From the IMG/VR virus record IMGVR_UViG_3300042868_006787, positions 18,054 to 82,053 of that record: 64,000 nucleotides of DNA. One strand, 5' to 3'. Positions 45,454 through 52,613 of this stretch are shown here, piece after piece (position 1 is the stretch's first letter; the number at the start of each line of letters is the position of its first letter). Made by a program: the position numbers and the translations under genes. The stretch is from a virus. The notes under the pieces were generated by a model. The model had not been told where the DNA came from and searched no databases. It saw only the letters and a program-made list of their open reading frames with translations.

Positions 45454-46398
45454 CTACTTATTATGCACTAAATAATTACCCGCAATAAACCAATCTGCTG
45501 GCTCACAACTAAATTGATAAACAGTTGTGTCTTTTATTAATGGAGTTATAGTTTCAATTAAAACTTCTGTAAAACTTCCATCTTCATTTACTTGTATCAA
45601 ATAATCTCCGACCTGTAGAGCCCCTGTTGGAACTACTTGATAAAAGTCATTTGATTTTGTAAACATTGGCTGACTAATTGAAAATAATTTTTCTAAATCA
45701 TCATTAAAATATATTACTTCGTTTTTTGCAAAAGGCTCTATAGCAACAATGCGTGTGGTTGTTTTGTTTAATGGTGTAAGAGTTTTTGAAATCATTCCTA
45801 CATAATCAAAATCATATTGCCCTGTAATATCGCTTTGTGGAATTTCTAATAAATTAACGCTGTCAATTTCATCATCAACTTTTAGGTCTTTGGCTGCAAT
45901 TGGGCCATTAGGTGTGCTAATTAAAGTGTTTTCATCTATGCAGTTTGGTGGCGTAAAACTAAAAGGCCCAGGATTTGGTGCAAAAGAAAAAACTGGAGTA
46001 AAGCCAAATGGGGTAAAACCAAATGGGGTAAAACCAAAAGAAACAACTGGGGTGAAACCAAAAGGAGTAAAACCAAAAGAAACAACTGGGGTAAAACCAA
46101 AAGCAACAACTGGGGTGAAACCAAAAGGAGTAAAACCAAATGCTCCGAATGGAGTAAAACTAAAAGTATAATTTACTAAATTTACATTAGTACCAACAGC
46201 CTGAACTTCTCCTGCCACAATGCTTTGAGATTTAATTGTGTTATTTAGCCCAGCATCTCCTGTGTTTTCGTTTGTTGTGTTATAAACAAAGCCAGCGTTA
46301 GTTAAATTTGTTTCTGCAGTAGTTTTTGCAACTCCAACTACGTTTGGTATTGAGTTTTTTCGTGATCCTTTATTTCCACGTCCGATATTTTTTGCCAT
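45454..46398 (-). CDS. PASTA - FGFTPF repeat - Hint domain virion protein
   Basis: A 314-residue protein. After a basic start (KNIGRGNKGSRKN), residues 17-77 form a PASTA domain (IPNVVGVAKTTAETNLTNAG, then AGEVQAVGTNVNLV), a fold that binds peptidoglycan fragments. Residues 79-140 are FGFTPF/FGFTPV repeats, and 153-314 are a Hint domain beginning at Cys153 (CIDENTLISTPNG) and ending FIAGNYLVHNK. The block-B His is Gln (SISQPMF). The start is the ATG overlapping the upstream stop (TAATG at 46396-46400). The layout mirrors the Fn3-Hint protein, with PASTA replacing Fn3. Confidence 0.86.
   Translation of the reverse strand: MAKNIGRGNKGSRKNSIPNVVGVAKTTAETNLTNAGFVYNTTNENTGDAGLNNTIKSQSIVAGEVQAVGTNVNLVNYTFSFTPFGAFGFTPFGFTPVVAFGFTPVVSFGFTPFGFTPVVSFGFTPFGFTPFGFTPVFSFAPNPGPFSFTPPNCIDENTLISTPNGPIAAKDLKVDDEIDSVNLLEIPQSDITGQYDFDYVGMISKTLTPLNKTTTRIVAIEPFAKNEVIYFNDDLEKLFSISQPMFTKSNDFYQVVPTGALQVGDYLIQVNEDGSFTEVLIETITPLIKDTTVYQFSCEPADWFIAGNYLVHNK
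45979..46164 (-). repeat. FGFTPF-coding tandem repeat, copy B
   Basis: Second, diverged array of the aromatic-proline repeat, with FTPV units (valine codons) alternating with FTPF. It encodes about ten FxP motifs within the PASTA-Hint gene. Confidence 0.83.
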
Positions 46399-47018
46399 TA
46401 TGCAACCAAATCTCCCATAGCAACCCAAGTATTTGCTGCACGTTTTACTAGAGTTACGCTAGACCACTGTGCTCTAATTTTTAGACCTGGGGTAGCATTT
46501 ACTGTAACTCCCGATGCTCCTGCAAGTGTAACTTGAGAAGAAGAAGTTTGTAAAATATCAATAGCAGTTCCAATTGGAAAGTCAACACTAGAGTCAAGTG
46601 GGACCGTTAATGTTCCTCCAGCAGACATTTCTATCATTTTAAAAGAATCTGAAATAACAAGAGTGTAAGAAGATGATTGTTGATTAAATGTGTATAAAGG
46701 ATCTACGATTGATAACCAATTTGTTCCATCATAAACCTGTAAATCATTTATAACACTTCCGCCAGCATTTTGTTTTAAAAATATAATAGTTCCGTAAATT
46801 GGTGTTGGAATTGCTGCTAATGCTGCTGCTGGGTTTAAGAATATATTAACATTTTTTGCAATTACGGTAGAGTTTAAAGATACAGTTGAATCAAATGTTT
46901 GCCCTGCAGTCCAAGTGTATGCTGCTGCAGTGTTTACTTTACCTGCAAGTTCATACCACTGGTCGGTGGCTTCATCATAAACATATCCTGGCCTTGGTGT
47001 TGAATTAAATGTTGCCAT
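46398..47018 (-). CDS. short tail fibre protein
   Basis: A 206-residue protein. The N-terminus (RPGYVYDEATDQWYELAGKV) is of the kind that binds the tail; the C-terminal 90 residues (YTLVISDSFKMIEMSAGG ... VTVNATPGLKIRAQWSSVTL) are nearly the same module as in the 579-residue fibre (LKLRTRWSSATL). It is followed directly, with a one-base overlap, by the PASTA-Hint gene, just as the large fibre precedes the Fn3-Hint gene. Confidence 0.85.
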   Translation of the reverse strand: MATFNSTPRPGYVYDEATDQWYELAGKVNTAAAYTWTAGQTFDSTVSLNSTVIAKNVNIFLNPAAALAAIPTPIYGTIIFLKQNAGGSVINDLQVYDGTNWLSIVDPLYTFNQQSSSYTLVISDSFKMIEMSAGGTLTVPLDSSVDFPIGTAIDILQTSSSQVTLAGASGVTVNATPGLKIRAQWSSVTLVKRAANTWVAMGDLVA

Positions 47019-47461
47019 TAGATCACCTGAATAAAAGCGGTAGTGTTAGAATCATAAACATACATCTCTAACGGGGATGTTCCTTTTTTTACCCACAATA
47101 AACCATCAACAAGTCCGGATGCTGGGGTTGTGTTTTGATAAACTGATGTTGCTGATAAAGGACTTCCTGTTACAGAGGTTGCAGTGTTTACCCACAAAAA
47201 TCCATCTACTGGAGAGGTTGGCTCTGTGTTTTGGACTTCTGCAGCAGCAGCGGGATTGTTTAAATTATCTGCAATTTGTTCTTGTAAGTCATTAATTGTA
47301 TATGCTAATGATGGATTTAATAGTTGAGCAGTATCTGTATTGTTAACATCGTAAGTTGTTGATCCGTAATGATATAGTCTTAGTGCTGCTTGTATGTCAG
47401 CAGCATCGTCATACCCAGGAATTTTGCTTGGGTACAAATTTCCAATATTTTCAGAAGCCAT
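47018..47461 (-). CDS. virion fibre-region protein
   Basis: A 147-residue protein. TEPTSPVDGFLWVNTATSVT and SGLVDGLLWVKKGTSPLEMY are two copies of a VDGxLWVxxxTS motif, common in fibre-tip proteins. It is read from an extended -10 (TGATATAAT) and a GGCGGTG ribosome site, then overlaps the fibre gene by one base. Confidence 0.78.
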   Translation of the reverse strand: MASENIGNLYPSKIPGYDDAADIQAALRLYHYGSTTYDVNNTDTAQLLNPSLAYTINDLQEQIADNLNNPAAAAEVQNTEPTSPVDGFLWVNTATSVTGSPLSATSVYQNTTPASGLVDGLLWVKKGTSPLEMYVYDSNTTAFIQVI

Positions 47462-47485
47462 AGTTCACCGCCTTCATTTATTATA

Positions 47486-48079
47486 TCACGATTCCTCTGA
47501 AATTGGCTCTAAAATAACTGTAATTAAAGTGTGTACCGTAACTGGGGCTGATAGGTTTTGCCAAGTTCCAGAAGTTAGTTCGGCTGCTTTAAGAGTTATT
47601 ACTAAGTTTTCATTGCTAGAGCCAGTTATCGCAACAGAAGATATTGAGGCTGCAACAGGGTTAGAGTGTCCTACTGAAAACTTAATTGAAAAATTTTCTT
47701 CTGTTAATGGAGTTCCAGTTATTTGAACAATATTTGCAATTGGAATTGTTATGTTTGCGCTGCCGGATGTCCAGTTAGAGACAAGATGATTTGCTGAATA
47801 AATAGTTGGGTTAACTTTTAAAATTGGGACCCAAGTATTAGTTCCAAGACTAGAGATGTATTGATATAGATATGAGTATTCGTTTCCTGGAGCATTATTA
47901 ATATATAAATCGTTTAAAATTGGAGTTTGGCCTATTGTAATTGCATTTGGATTCCCAGTTCCTACAAACACCTGACTGCCACGATTTCCAGTGGCGCCAA
48001 TGTCTAATTGAACTTTAACTTCTGCTGGAGGTCCTAAAACTGTAATGTCGTCAGTATTAACTAAAACTTCTACTGACAT
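47486..48079 (-). CDS. virion fibre-region protein with collagen-like trace
   Basis: A 197-residue protein. Residues 25-40 (DIGATGNRGSQVFVGTGNPN) look like a decayed collagen-type stretch before a fibre-tip domain (GQTPILNDLYINNAPG). The C-terminal half is a beta domain (SANITIPIANIVQITG, SSVAITGSSNENLVITLK). It shares one base with the RGDT gene upstream. Structural role by position. Confidence 0.76.
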   Translation of the reverse strand: MSVEVLVNTDDITVLGPPAEVKVQLDIGATGNRGSQVFVGTGNPNAITIGQTPILNDLYINNAPGNEYSYLYQYISSLGTNTWVPILKVNPTIYSANHLVSNWTSGSANITIPIANIVQITGTPLTEENFSIKFSVGHSNPVAASISSVAITGSSNENLVITLKAAELTSGTWQNLSAPVTVHTLITVILEPISEES

Positions 48080-48441
48080 TAAATTGCTCCAGTAACGTCA
48101 TCGGTTATTGTAATGTTTCCAGTAAGCAATGTAATGATATTCGTAGAACTAGAATTTATCTGGATATCATACACGTAGGTTCCTGCAGCAAGAGTTCTTC
48201 CAACTGCTGGCAAGATAGTGCAAACAACAGTATCGTTAGTTGTATTAATTACCGCCTGTGCAGAGGTTTTTGTTCCTGCAACTCCTCGAGCCGTAGCAAT
48301 TGTATAAATTGCACTGTTTACTCCTGCTGGAGCATAACTATCTAATGCAAAAACTGTTCCATCAGAATTTTTTGGAGAAAGAACAAATTGGTGTGTGTCT
48401 CCACGGTAGTAGTTAAAGTTATATGTTCCTGGAAATGCCAT
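48079..48441 (-). CDS. virion protein with RGDT module
   Basis: A 120-residue protein starting MAFPGTYNFNYYRGDTHQFV, the same module as 42616-43026 and 49386-49772, followed by strands (AIYTIATARGVAGTKTSAQA, TYVYDIQINSSSTNIITLL). AGGAGA precedes the ATG. A tRNA gene lies directly upstream in the same transcript. Confidence 0.78.
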   Translation of the reverse strand: MAFPGTYNFNYYRGDTHQFVLSPKNSDGTVFALDSYAPAGVNSAIYTIATARGVAGTKTSAQAVINTTNDTVVCTILPAVGRTLAAGTYVYDIQINSSSTNIITLLTGNITITDDVTGAI

Positions 48442-48464
48442 TTTTTGTCTCCTTGTGCTTTAAT

Positions 48465-48535
48465 CTTTGAGTGAAGGAATCGGACCTTCATTGTCAGGTT
48501 CGGAACCTGGGGTCCGACCATTAGACGAACTCAAA
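48465..48535 (-). tRNA. tRNA-Arg (CCG), atypical
   Basis: A 71-base cloverleaf: perfect 7-bp acceptor (TTTGAGT/ACTCAAA), D-arm GTCT/GGAC, anticodon loop TTCCGAA with anticodon CCG, T-arm GAAGG/CCTTC. Oddities: the first anticodon-stem pair is C-A, T-loop position 55 is C instead of U (TCCGATT), and no CCA is encoded. It could still read CGG, rare in this AT-rich genome, or it may be decaying. It lies in the intergenic space between virion genes. Confidence 0.75.
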
Positions 48536-48551
48536 TTTTTAAAGCGTTATC

Positions 48552-48560
48552 ATTATACCA
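48552..48560 (-). promoter_or_regulatory. extended -10 promoter of tRNA-Arg
   Basis: Minus strand TGGTATAAT ends 16 bases before the tRNA 5' end. It gives the tRNA and the following virion genes their own start. Confidence 0.55.
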
Positions 48561-49283
48561 TTAACAGATAGAAATAGTCATGCTTTTTAAAATCATATCT
48601 GAGGGGAAGTCAGTCCTTATTTGTGGCTTTGCTATGCCTTTAAAAGATGCATCTTCTATATACAAGGTTTGATCTATAACAAAATCATAAGTATTTTGAT
48701 ATTTTAAAGATCCCACAAAATTTACATGCTCTGTGTTATTTTTTGTAAAAAGCGTTCTTACCCAAACGTCAGTGTTTGCAGAGTAAGTTGATAATTGAAT
48801 ACTGTAAGAAATCTGTATTTTTGTTCCTACCTTAAGGCCTAAGAAATTAAACCCTTGTGCTTCGTCAATCCATAGCCGTTCGTTGTCTTTGGGCAAAAAC
48901 TCTTCATTACTTAACTTTCTTTTAAAATTAAGAGTTACCCAACCTTTATCTCCTTCGGTTATTCCTAAATTTATTTTTTGTGTTTGCGAATTATAATATT
49001 TTGCCCAACCTGGTTGTTGTCCAGATAAAGATATTCCGTCTTTACCAGGCTTTCCTTCTTTTCCTTTTGCACCTGGAGGCCCTGTAAGTCCAGGGTCGCC
49101 TTTAGGGCCTTGTGCGCCTTCTAGTCCTGGTAAACCTTGGGGTCCTTGTGGACCTTGAATTGGAACATATGTTTGAGGTGTGGGAAAAGTTTCTGGGGTT
49201 ATGTTTTGTTGCGCTTCTATAACTTTTTCAATATATGCATCTTTTGTTGCAAATGGCGTTGGCACGTTTTTACTTATTGCCAT
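48561..49283 (-). CDS. collagen-like virion protein
   Basis: A 240-residue protein. Residues about 44-83 contain 13 uninterrupted Gly-X-Y triplets ([40 protein letters not shown]). Proline occupies the Y position in four (GLP, GDP, GPP, GKP) and lysine in two (GPK, GAK), the sites hydroxylated in animal collagen. The N-terminal head and C-terminal domain ([18 protein letters not shown] ... TRTLFTKNN-like strands) should trimerise and bind. It probably forms a thin triple-helical fibre. The stop lies within the tRNA promoter. Confidence 0.88.
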   Translation of the reverse strand: MAISKNVPTPFATKDAYIEKVIEAQQNITPETFPTPQTYVPIQGPQGPQGLPGLEGAQGPKGDPGLTGPPGAKGKEGKPGKDGISLSGQQPGWAKYYNSQTQKINLGITEGDKGWVTLNFKRKLSNEEFLPKDNERLWIDEAQGFNFLGLKVGTKIQISYSIQLSTYSANTDVWVRTLFTKNNTEHVNFVGSLKYQNTYDFVIDQTLYIEDASFKGIAKPQIRTDFPSDMILKSMTISIC

Positions 49284-49287
49284 AAGG

Positions 49288-49386
49288 TTACTTCTTTATT
49301 TTTATTGTTTTGCTAACTCCAGATGCAGTTATACGAATAACATCTGGCAAATTACTCTTAACATTACTAACTTTAACGATAGCCAT
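49288..49386 (-). CDS. hypothetical 32-residue peptide
   Basis: MAIVKVSNVKSNLPDVIRIT, then ASGVSKTIKIKK: a small basic peptide overlapping the upstream stop (TAATG) and ending four bases before the collagen-like gene. Short strands alternate with basic residues. Coupling suggests a real gene; no function is known. Confidence 0.6.
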   Translation of the reverse strand: MAIVKVSNVKSNLPDVIRITASGVSKTIKIKK

Positions 49387-49772
49387 TATAAACTTCCAGA
49401 CACATTGCCAATTACAGATATAGTTCCAAGAACAGGAGTCCAAATAGTTTTATTTACATCATTTAGTGCAACCTGTAGGTCAAAAGTTAACTCTGCTACA
49501 ATTCCATTATAGGTGCTTCCCCAAAATGATGTAATTTCGGCAGGGGCAGTAATAATAACATATCCGTCATATGATACAACCTCTAATTCATCTATAACAT
49601 CTGTCTTTTTATCATAAGCACTGGCCGTGTATGACCAATCATCGGTATCAATATATGTAACTTCGTCATTGTTTAAAAAATCAACTCTTAGGGTGCAAGT
49701 ATCACCACGGACAATGGTCCATTTAATATTTGCTGGATCTGACCCAAAAATCTCATTTTCGCAAGAAGACAT
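49386..49772 (-). CDS. virion protein with RGDT module
   Basis: A 128-residue protein with KWTIVRGDTCTLRVDFLNND, the third copy of this module, then TDDWSYTASAYDKKTDVIDE. The ATG lies exactly 6 bases after TATAAT of an extended -10 (TGGTATAAT), without a ribosome site, so it heads a leaderless late mRNA. It is the first gene of the late fibre block. Confidence 0.8.
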   Translation of the reverse strand: MSSCENEIFGSDPANIKWTIVRGDTCTLRVDFLNNDEVTYIDTDDWSYTASAYDKKTDVIDELEVVSYDGYVIITAPAEITSFWGSTYNGIVAELTFDLQVALNDVNKTIWTPVLGTISVIGNVSGSL

Positions 49773-49778
49773 AATAGG

Positions 49779-49787
49779 ATTATACCA
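49779..49787 (-). promoter_or_regulatory. extended -10 promoter, leaderless start
   Basis: Minus strand TGGTATAAT, then CCTATT, then ATG. It probably starts the collagen-like / fibre transcript. Confidence 0.65.
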
Positions 49788-49966
49788 CTAAATATCAAAA
49801 AAAATATATGAAGGTTTTATAACAATTTGGTAACTTTTAAAAAACTGTCTCACTCTTTAAGATTTGGCCCCAGGATACAAAATCTATAGTGTATACTTAA
49901 AATATATAAAGAAAAAAGAATACCTTTAAACCTTAGATATCTTTATATATTATATATAGTAAAAAA

Positions 49967-50233
49967 TTATTTTTCAGTTTTTGATATATGGGATAATAGA
50001 GCATCAAACATTTTATCTATTTTAGCGTCCATCTCTTTTCTCATCTCATTTGCTTCTGTCATCCGAACCTCTAACCTTGTGACCTGGTCCTTTAAACTTG
50101 ATCCAGAATTGGGGCGAATTTCAGATAGTATTTCGTCAAAATAGTGTTTTGTTAACCACTTGATACTTCCAATGACAAATGCTACAATAGTAAAGATAGA
50201 TACAATTAGGGCTGCGGTATCAGTTGTTGACAT
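49967..50233 (-). CDS. membrane-anchored coiled-coil protein, possible holin
   Basis: An 88-residue protein. Residues 5-27 form one transmembrane helix (ALIVSIFTIVAFVIGSIKWL); residues 45-88 form an amphipathic coiled coil (LKDQVTRLEVRMTEANEMRK). The layout fits small phage membrane proteins, including single-span holins, but no lysis motif is diagnostic. TATAAT lies 9 bases before the ATG. The 190 bases downstream are AT-rich and hold no gene I can support. Confidence 0.7.
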   Translation of the reverse strand: MSTTDTAALIVSIFTIVAFVIGSIKWLTKHYFDEILSEIRPNSGSSLKDQVTRLEVRMTEANEMRKEMDAKIDKMFDALLSHISKTEK

Positions 50234-50274
50234 AATAAAGTAATTATAACATTATTATTTAGGAGAAATTAAAA

Positions 50275-51033
50275 ATGAAAGACGCTATATTGGAAACGCT
50301 AAGTAAGTTTCAAAAAATTATAATCTCTCCAGATATTGATGGTTTTATGTCGGCGGAGTTGTTAAGTCGAAAATTTGATTCGGTTGTTGTTGGTACGTAC
50401 GATAAAAATTTGTTATGTCTTGCTGACGATGTTAAGCCTGAAGAGTGTCTTTTTTTGGATTGCGATATGAATACAAAAGATTTTGTTTCGGTCGGAAATC
50501 ATATGAGAATTGAAAATGACAATATGGCTGATTCGTCGTTTAATCCAAATCGTTTTTGGAATACGAAAATGTATACCTCTAAGTTTCCTTACGCAACCTG
50601 TTTTTTAATTTCGTCGGCAATAGAGGTTGATTTAGACCTGTATGACCTTAAACGCATGGCTCACGCTGATTCAACACTAACTAATATGGACAATTACAGC
50701 GCTAACATGCTTAGATGGTCTAGTAGGCTTAGAGAAGTGGATATCAAACCAATTATTGAAAAAACCTTAGATATATCAGATATCCGAGCAAAGTATCCAA
50801 CACAATCTTTTGTATCAAGAAGGTTTGGACTAGATAGGTATCTAGTTACGTTAAATGCTGCTCTAATTTCCGAGGGGATAAAACATCTACCAATAACTAC
50901 GGGTAAGCGCTATATGGCTGATAAGGTTGGTATAAACACCCTTATGCGTTATATGAACGATATAATATCTTATGCAGAAATATACTCAGGCGAGTATAGT
51001 GTGACGTATAACCAGGAGATGGAATGGAGATAA
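50275..51033 (+). CDS. DHH-like phosphoesterase-family protein (degenerate)
   Basis: A 252-residue protein. IIISPDIDGFMSAELLSRKF resembles motif I of DHH phosphoesterases (RecJ and nanoRNase type), and ECLFLDCDMNTK resembles motif II. Where DHH should stand, the sequence reads ENDNM, so catalysis may be lost. It has AGGAGA and a good start at 50275. It begins a plus-strand set of small accessory genes. Confidence 0.62.
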   Translation: MKDAILETLSKFQKIIISPDIDGFMSAELLSRKFDSVVVGTYDKNLLCLADDVKPEECLFLDCDMNTKDFVSVGNHMRIENDNMADSSFNPNRFWNTKMYTSKFPYATCFLISSAIEVDLDLYDLKRMAHADSTLTNMDNYSANMLRWSSRLREVDIKPIIEKTLDISDIRAKYPTQSFVSRRFGLDRYLVTLNAALISEGIKHLPITTGKRYMADKVGINTLMRYMNDIISYAEIYSGEYSVTYNQEMEWR

Positions 51034-51098
51034 TGGCAATAGGTTTGATTATGTTTACTATTGGGCTTATGGCTGTTATTAAGAAATATGTCCGATGA
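51033..51098 (+). CDS. 21-residue membrane peptide
   Basis: ATG overlaps the upstream stop (TAATG at 51031-51035). Product MAIGLIMFTIGLMAVIKKYV plus R: one hydrophobic helix with a basic end. It overlaps the next gene by 11 bases. Coupling and composition suggest a real small membrane protein; the function is unknown. Confidence 0.5.
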   Translation: MAIGLIMFTIGLMAVIKKYVR

Positions 51099-51288
51099 CG
51101 TTAAGCCTTGGGATTTGTTTAATCCTAATCAGCCAAGAAGCCAAGAGGATCTTGTTAATTCCCGCTTAAAAATATGTAGAGCATGTGAATATTTTAGACC
51201 TAAGACTGAAACCTGTCGTAAGTGTGGATGCTTTATGAAATTAAAGACTACGCTAGAAAATGCTAAATGTCCAATTGATAAGTGGTAA
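51088..51288 (+). CDS. zinc-ribbon phage protein
   Basis: A 66-residue protein. RLKICRACEYFRPKTETCRK, then CGCFMKLKTTLENAKCPIDKW is a well-known phage zinc-binding pattern (CxxC, CxxCxC, C) whose role is undefined. The start is the ATG at 51088; the frame extends further up but overlaps the membrane peptide. A promoter for the next gene lies inside its 3' end. Confidence 0.8.
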   Translation: MSDDVKPWDLFNPNQPRSQEDLVNSRLKICRACEYFRPKTETCRKCGCFMKLKTTLENAKCPIDKW

Positions 51289-51302
51289 AAGCGTGTTATA
51301 AT
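51275..51302 (+). promoter_or_regulatory. promoter of 2OG-oxygenase gene, leaderless start
   Basis: TTGATA, 16-base spacer, TATAAT (51297-51302), then six bases, then ATG. It lies within the end of the zinc-ribbon gene. Confidence 0.7.
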
Positions 51303-51308
51303 GATTAC

Positions 51309-52052
51309 ATGAGTGTTAAAAGAATAGAACCAATTGAAATAGATAAATTTTTTACAGAAAAAGAAATGGACCTTGTCTATGGCGTTATTGATGCAAAAAT
51401 AGAAAAGGGTCTTACAGAAAAAAATGATCCATATGCAGAAATGTTTAAGTTTTCAAATAATGGTTTTATTACAAGTAATAGAGACTGGCCGAAAGAACTG
51501 ATTGATGTTATTAAAAATAAAGCAGAAGAACTAGGCCAAGGTAATGTTTCATATGAGAATATAGTTTTAATTTTTTGCCGATACACGCATGATAGTGGTG
51601 GGGCTCCAAACTTAGTTCCCCACGCAGATGTTGTTGTAAATAAAACTATGTACACCGCTACAGTGAGACTTAAAAGCAGTAAGCAATGGGATTTTTATGT
51701 AGAAGATAAAAAATTTGATATGGGAGAGTATGGTTCTGCTGTATGGTTTACTGGAAATCAAGATGTTCATTGGAGACCAGATATGAAATTTGAACCACAT
51801 GAATATTATGATATTTTGTTGTGTCAGGCCTGGACAGATACTAATAATGACCTATATCCAGAAAATCATTTTGACATCATGCTCGAAAAACAACGTGCTT
51901 TGCAAGAAAAATACAAAGACATGTTAACAATTGCAGGCACTGAAGACAAAAACACCAATACAGATTGTACAGGCATGTCTGATGGTCAAACTATTGAAGA
52001 GGCTGTTGCAATTGCAAAAGAGTTTGGCAGTAGAGCAACAAGAACAAACTAA
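51309..52052 (+). CDS. 2OG-Fe(II) oxygenase-like protein
   Basis: A 247-residue protein. The beta-helix core is visible as IVLIFCRYTHDSGGAPNLVP, the metal site HADVV (H-x-D), MYTATVRLKSSKQWDFYVED, and QDVHWRPDMKFEPHEYYDI with the distal His. The C-terminal 60 residues are charged. The start is set at 51309, six bases after TATAAT; the upstream ATG at 51282 would not be transcribed from it. It converges with the next minus-strand gene (4-base overlap). Confidence 0.8.
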   Translation: MSVKRIEPIEIDKFFTEKEMDLVYGVIDAKIEKGLTEKNDPYAEMFKFSNNGFITSNRDWPKELIDVIKNKAEELGQGNVSYENIVLIFCRYTHDSGGAPNLVPHADVVVNKTMYTATVRLKSSKQWDFYVEDKKFDMGEYGSAVWFTGNQDVHWRPDMKFEPHEYYDILLCQAWTDTNNDLYPENHFDIMLEKQRALQEKYKDMLTIAGTEDKNTNTDCTGMSDGQTIEEAVAIAKEFGSRATRTN

Positions 52053-52231
52053 TCTAGAGAGTGATCTACCTCAGATTTACAAGTACAGCCATCGCAACAA
52101 AATTCTTGAAAAACCTTTAACGCCAAACCATCATTTATAACAGGTTCGTTATCTTGTAATCTTGCTATGTTAAGGGGTGTTTCATATCCTTTAGGAGTTT
52201 GTCTACTCCAAGAATCTGGATACTCGCTCAT
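52049..52231 (-). CDS. hypothetical small protein
   Basis: A 60-residue protein ending in a Cys-rich tail (FCCDGCTCKSEVDHS), possibly metal binding. The ATG overlaps the stop of the small membrane gene upstream (ATGA). It ends against the plus-strand oxygenase gene. Confidence 0.65.
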   Translation of the reverse strand: MSEYPDSWSRQTPKGYETPLNIARLQDNEPVINDGLALKVFQEFCCDGCTCKSEVDHSLD

Positions 52232-52326
52232 TGACCAAATACCCCGAAAAATATTACTGCCAAACCAATTATAATTATTGATGCAATAACTTGTAATGCA
52301 ATTACTCTCATTAAGAATCTTTTCAT
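52228..52326 (-). CDS. 32-residue membrane peptide
   Basis: MKRFLMRVIALQVIASIIII followed by GLAVIFFGVFGQ: one transmembrane helix with a basic N-terminus. The ATG is exactly 6 bases after TATAAT (52333-52338), suggesting a leaderless mRNA. The stop overlaps the next ATG (ATGA). Confidence 0.58.
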   Translation of the reverse strand: MKRFLMRVIALQVIASIIIIGLAVIFFGVFGQ

Positions 52327-52332
52327 GAATTT

Positions 52333-52338
52333 ATTATA
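52333..52338 (-). promoter_or_regulatory. -10 element, leaderless start of membrane peptide
   Basis: Minus strand TATAAT, then AAATTC, then ATG at 52324-52326. It lies just after the stop of the upstream small gene. Confidence 0.55.
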
Positions 52339-52341
52339 CTA

Positions 52342-52500
52342 CTATATAGTCCACCAGGTGTTGTTATTGAAGAAGAATCCGACTTTTTCTCTGTATGCTG
52401 CATACCCCGCATTAATTGTATTCCAATCAGGATCGTGCGTTGTCAAACCACAGTATCGGCATAAGCCATGTCCTACATAGGTATAAGCGTGTTGACACAT
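52342..52500 (-). CDS. 52-residue Cys/His-rich protein
   Basis: MCQHAYTYVGHGLCRYCGLT, then THDPDWNTINAGYAAYREKV: the C-x-H / CRYC pattern could bind zinc. Six bases separate TATAAT (52507-52512) and the ATG. It is a separate short transcript in the control region. The function is unknown. Confidence 0.6.
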   Translation of the reverse strand: MCQHAYTYVGHGLCRYCGLTTHDPDWNTINAGYAAYREKVGFFFNNNTWWTI

Positions 52501-52506
52501 ATCTTT

Positions 52507-52512
52507 ATTATA
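52507..52512 (-). promoter_or_regulatory. -10 element, leaderless start
   Basis: Minus strand TATAAT, then AAAGAT, then ATG at 52498-52500. Upstream is an AT-rich stretch with two TTCAGATTTT repeats. Confidence 0.55.
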
Positions 52513-52613
52513 CTACCTGGAAAATCTGAAAAAATTTTTATTTTGACAAAATCTGAATATTTTGTTTAGATGTACGATGCAGCATTTAGAAAATAAAAAC
52601 CACAAAATATAGT

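Noticed and set aside
45890-46171. Plus-strand frame coding KPNGVKPKETTG repeats
   Set aside because: Antisense image of repeat copy B; no ribosome site and no promoter.
49788-49966. Gene in the gap between the membrane protein and the RGDT gene
   Set aside because: AT-rich and without a frame with start signal; only scattered -10-like strings.
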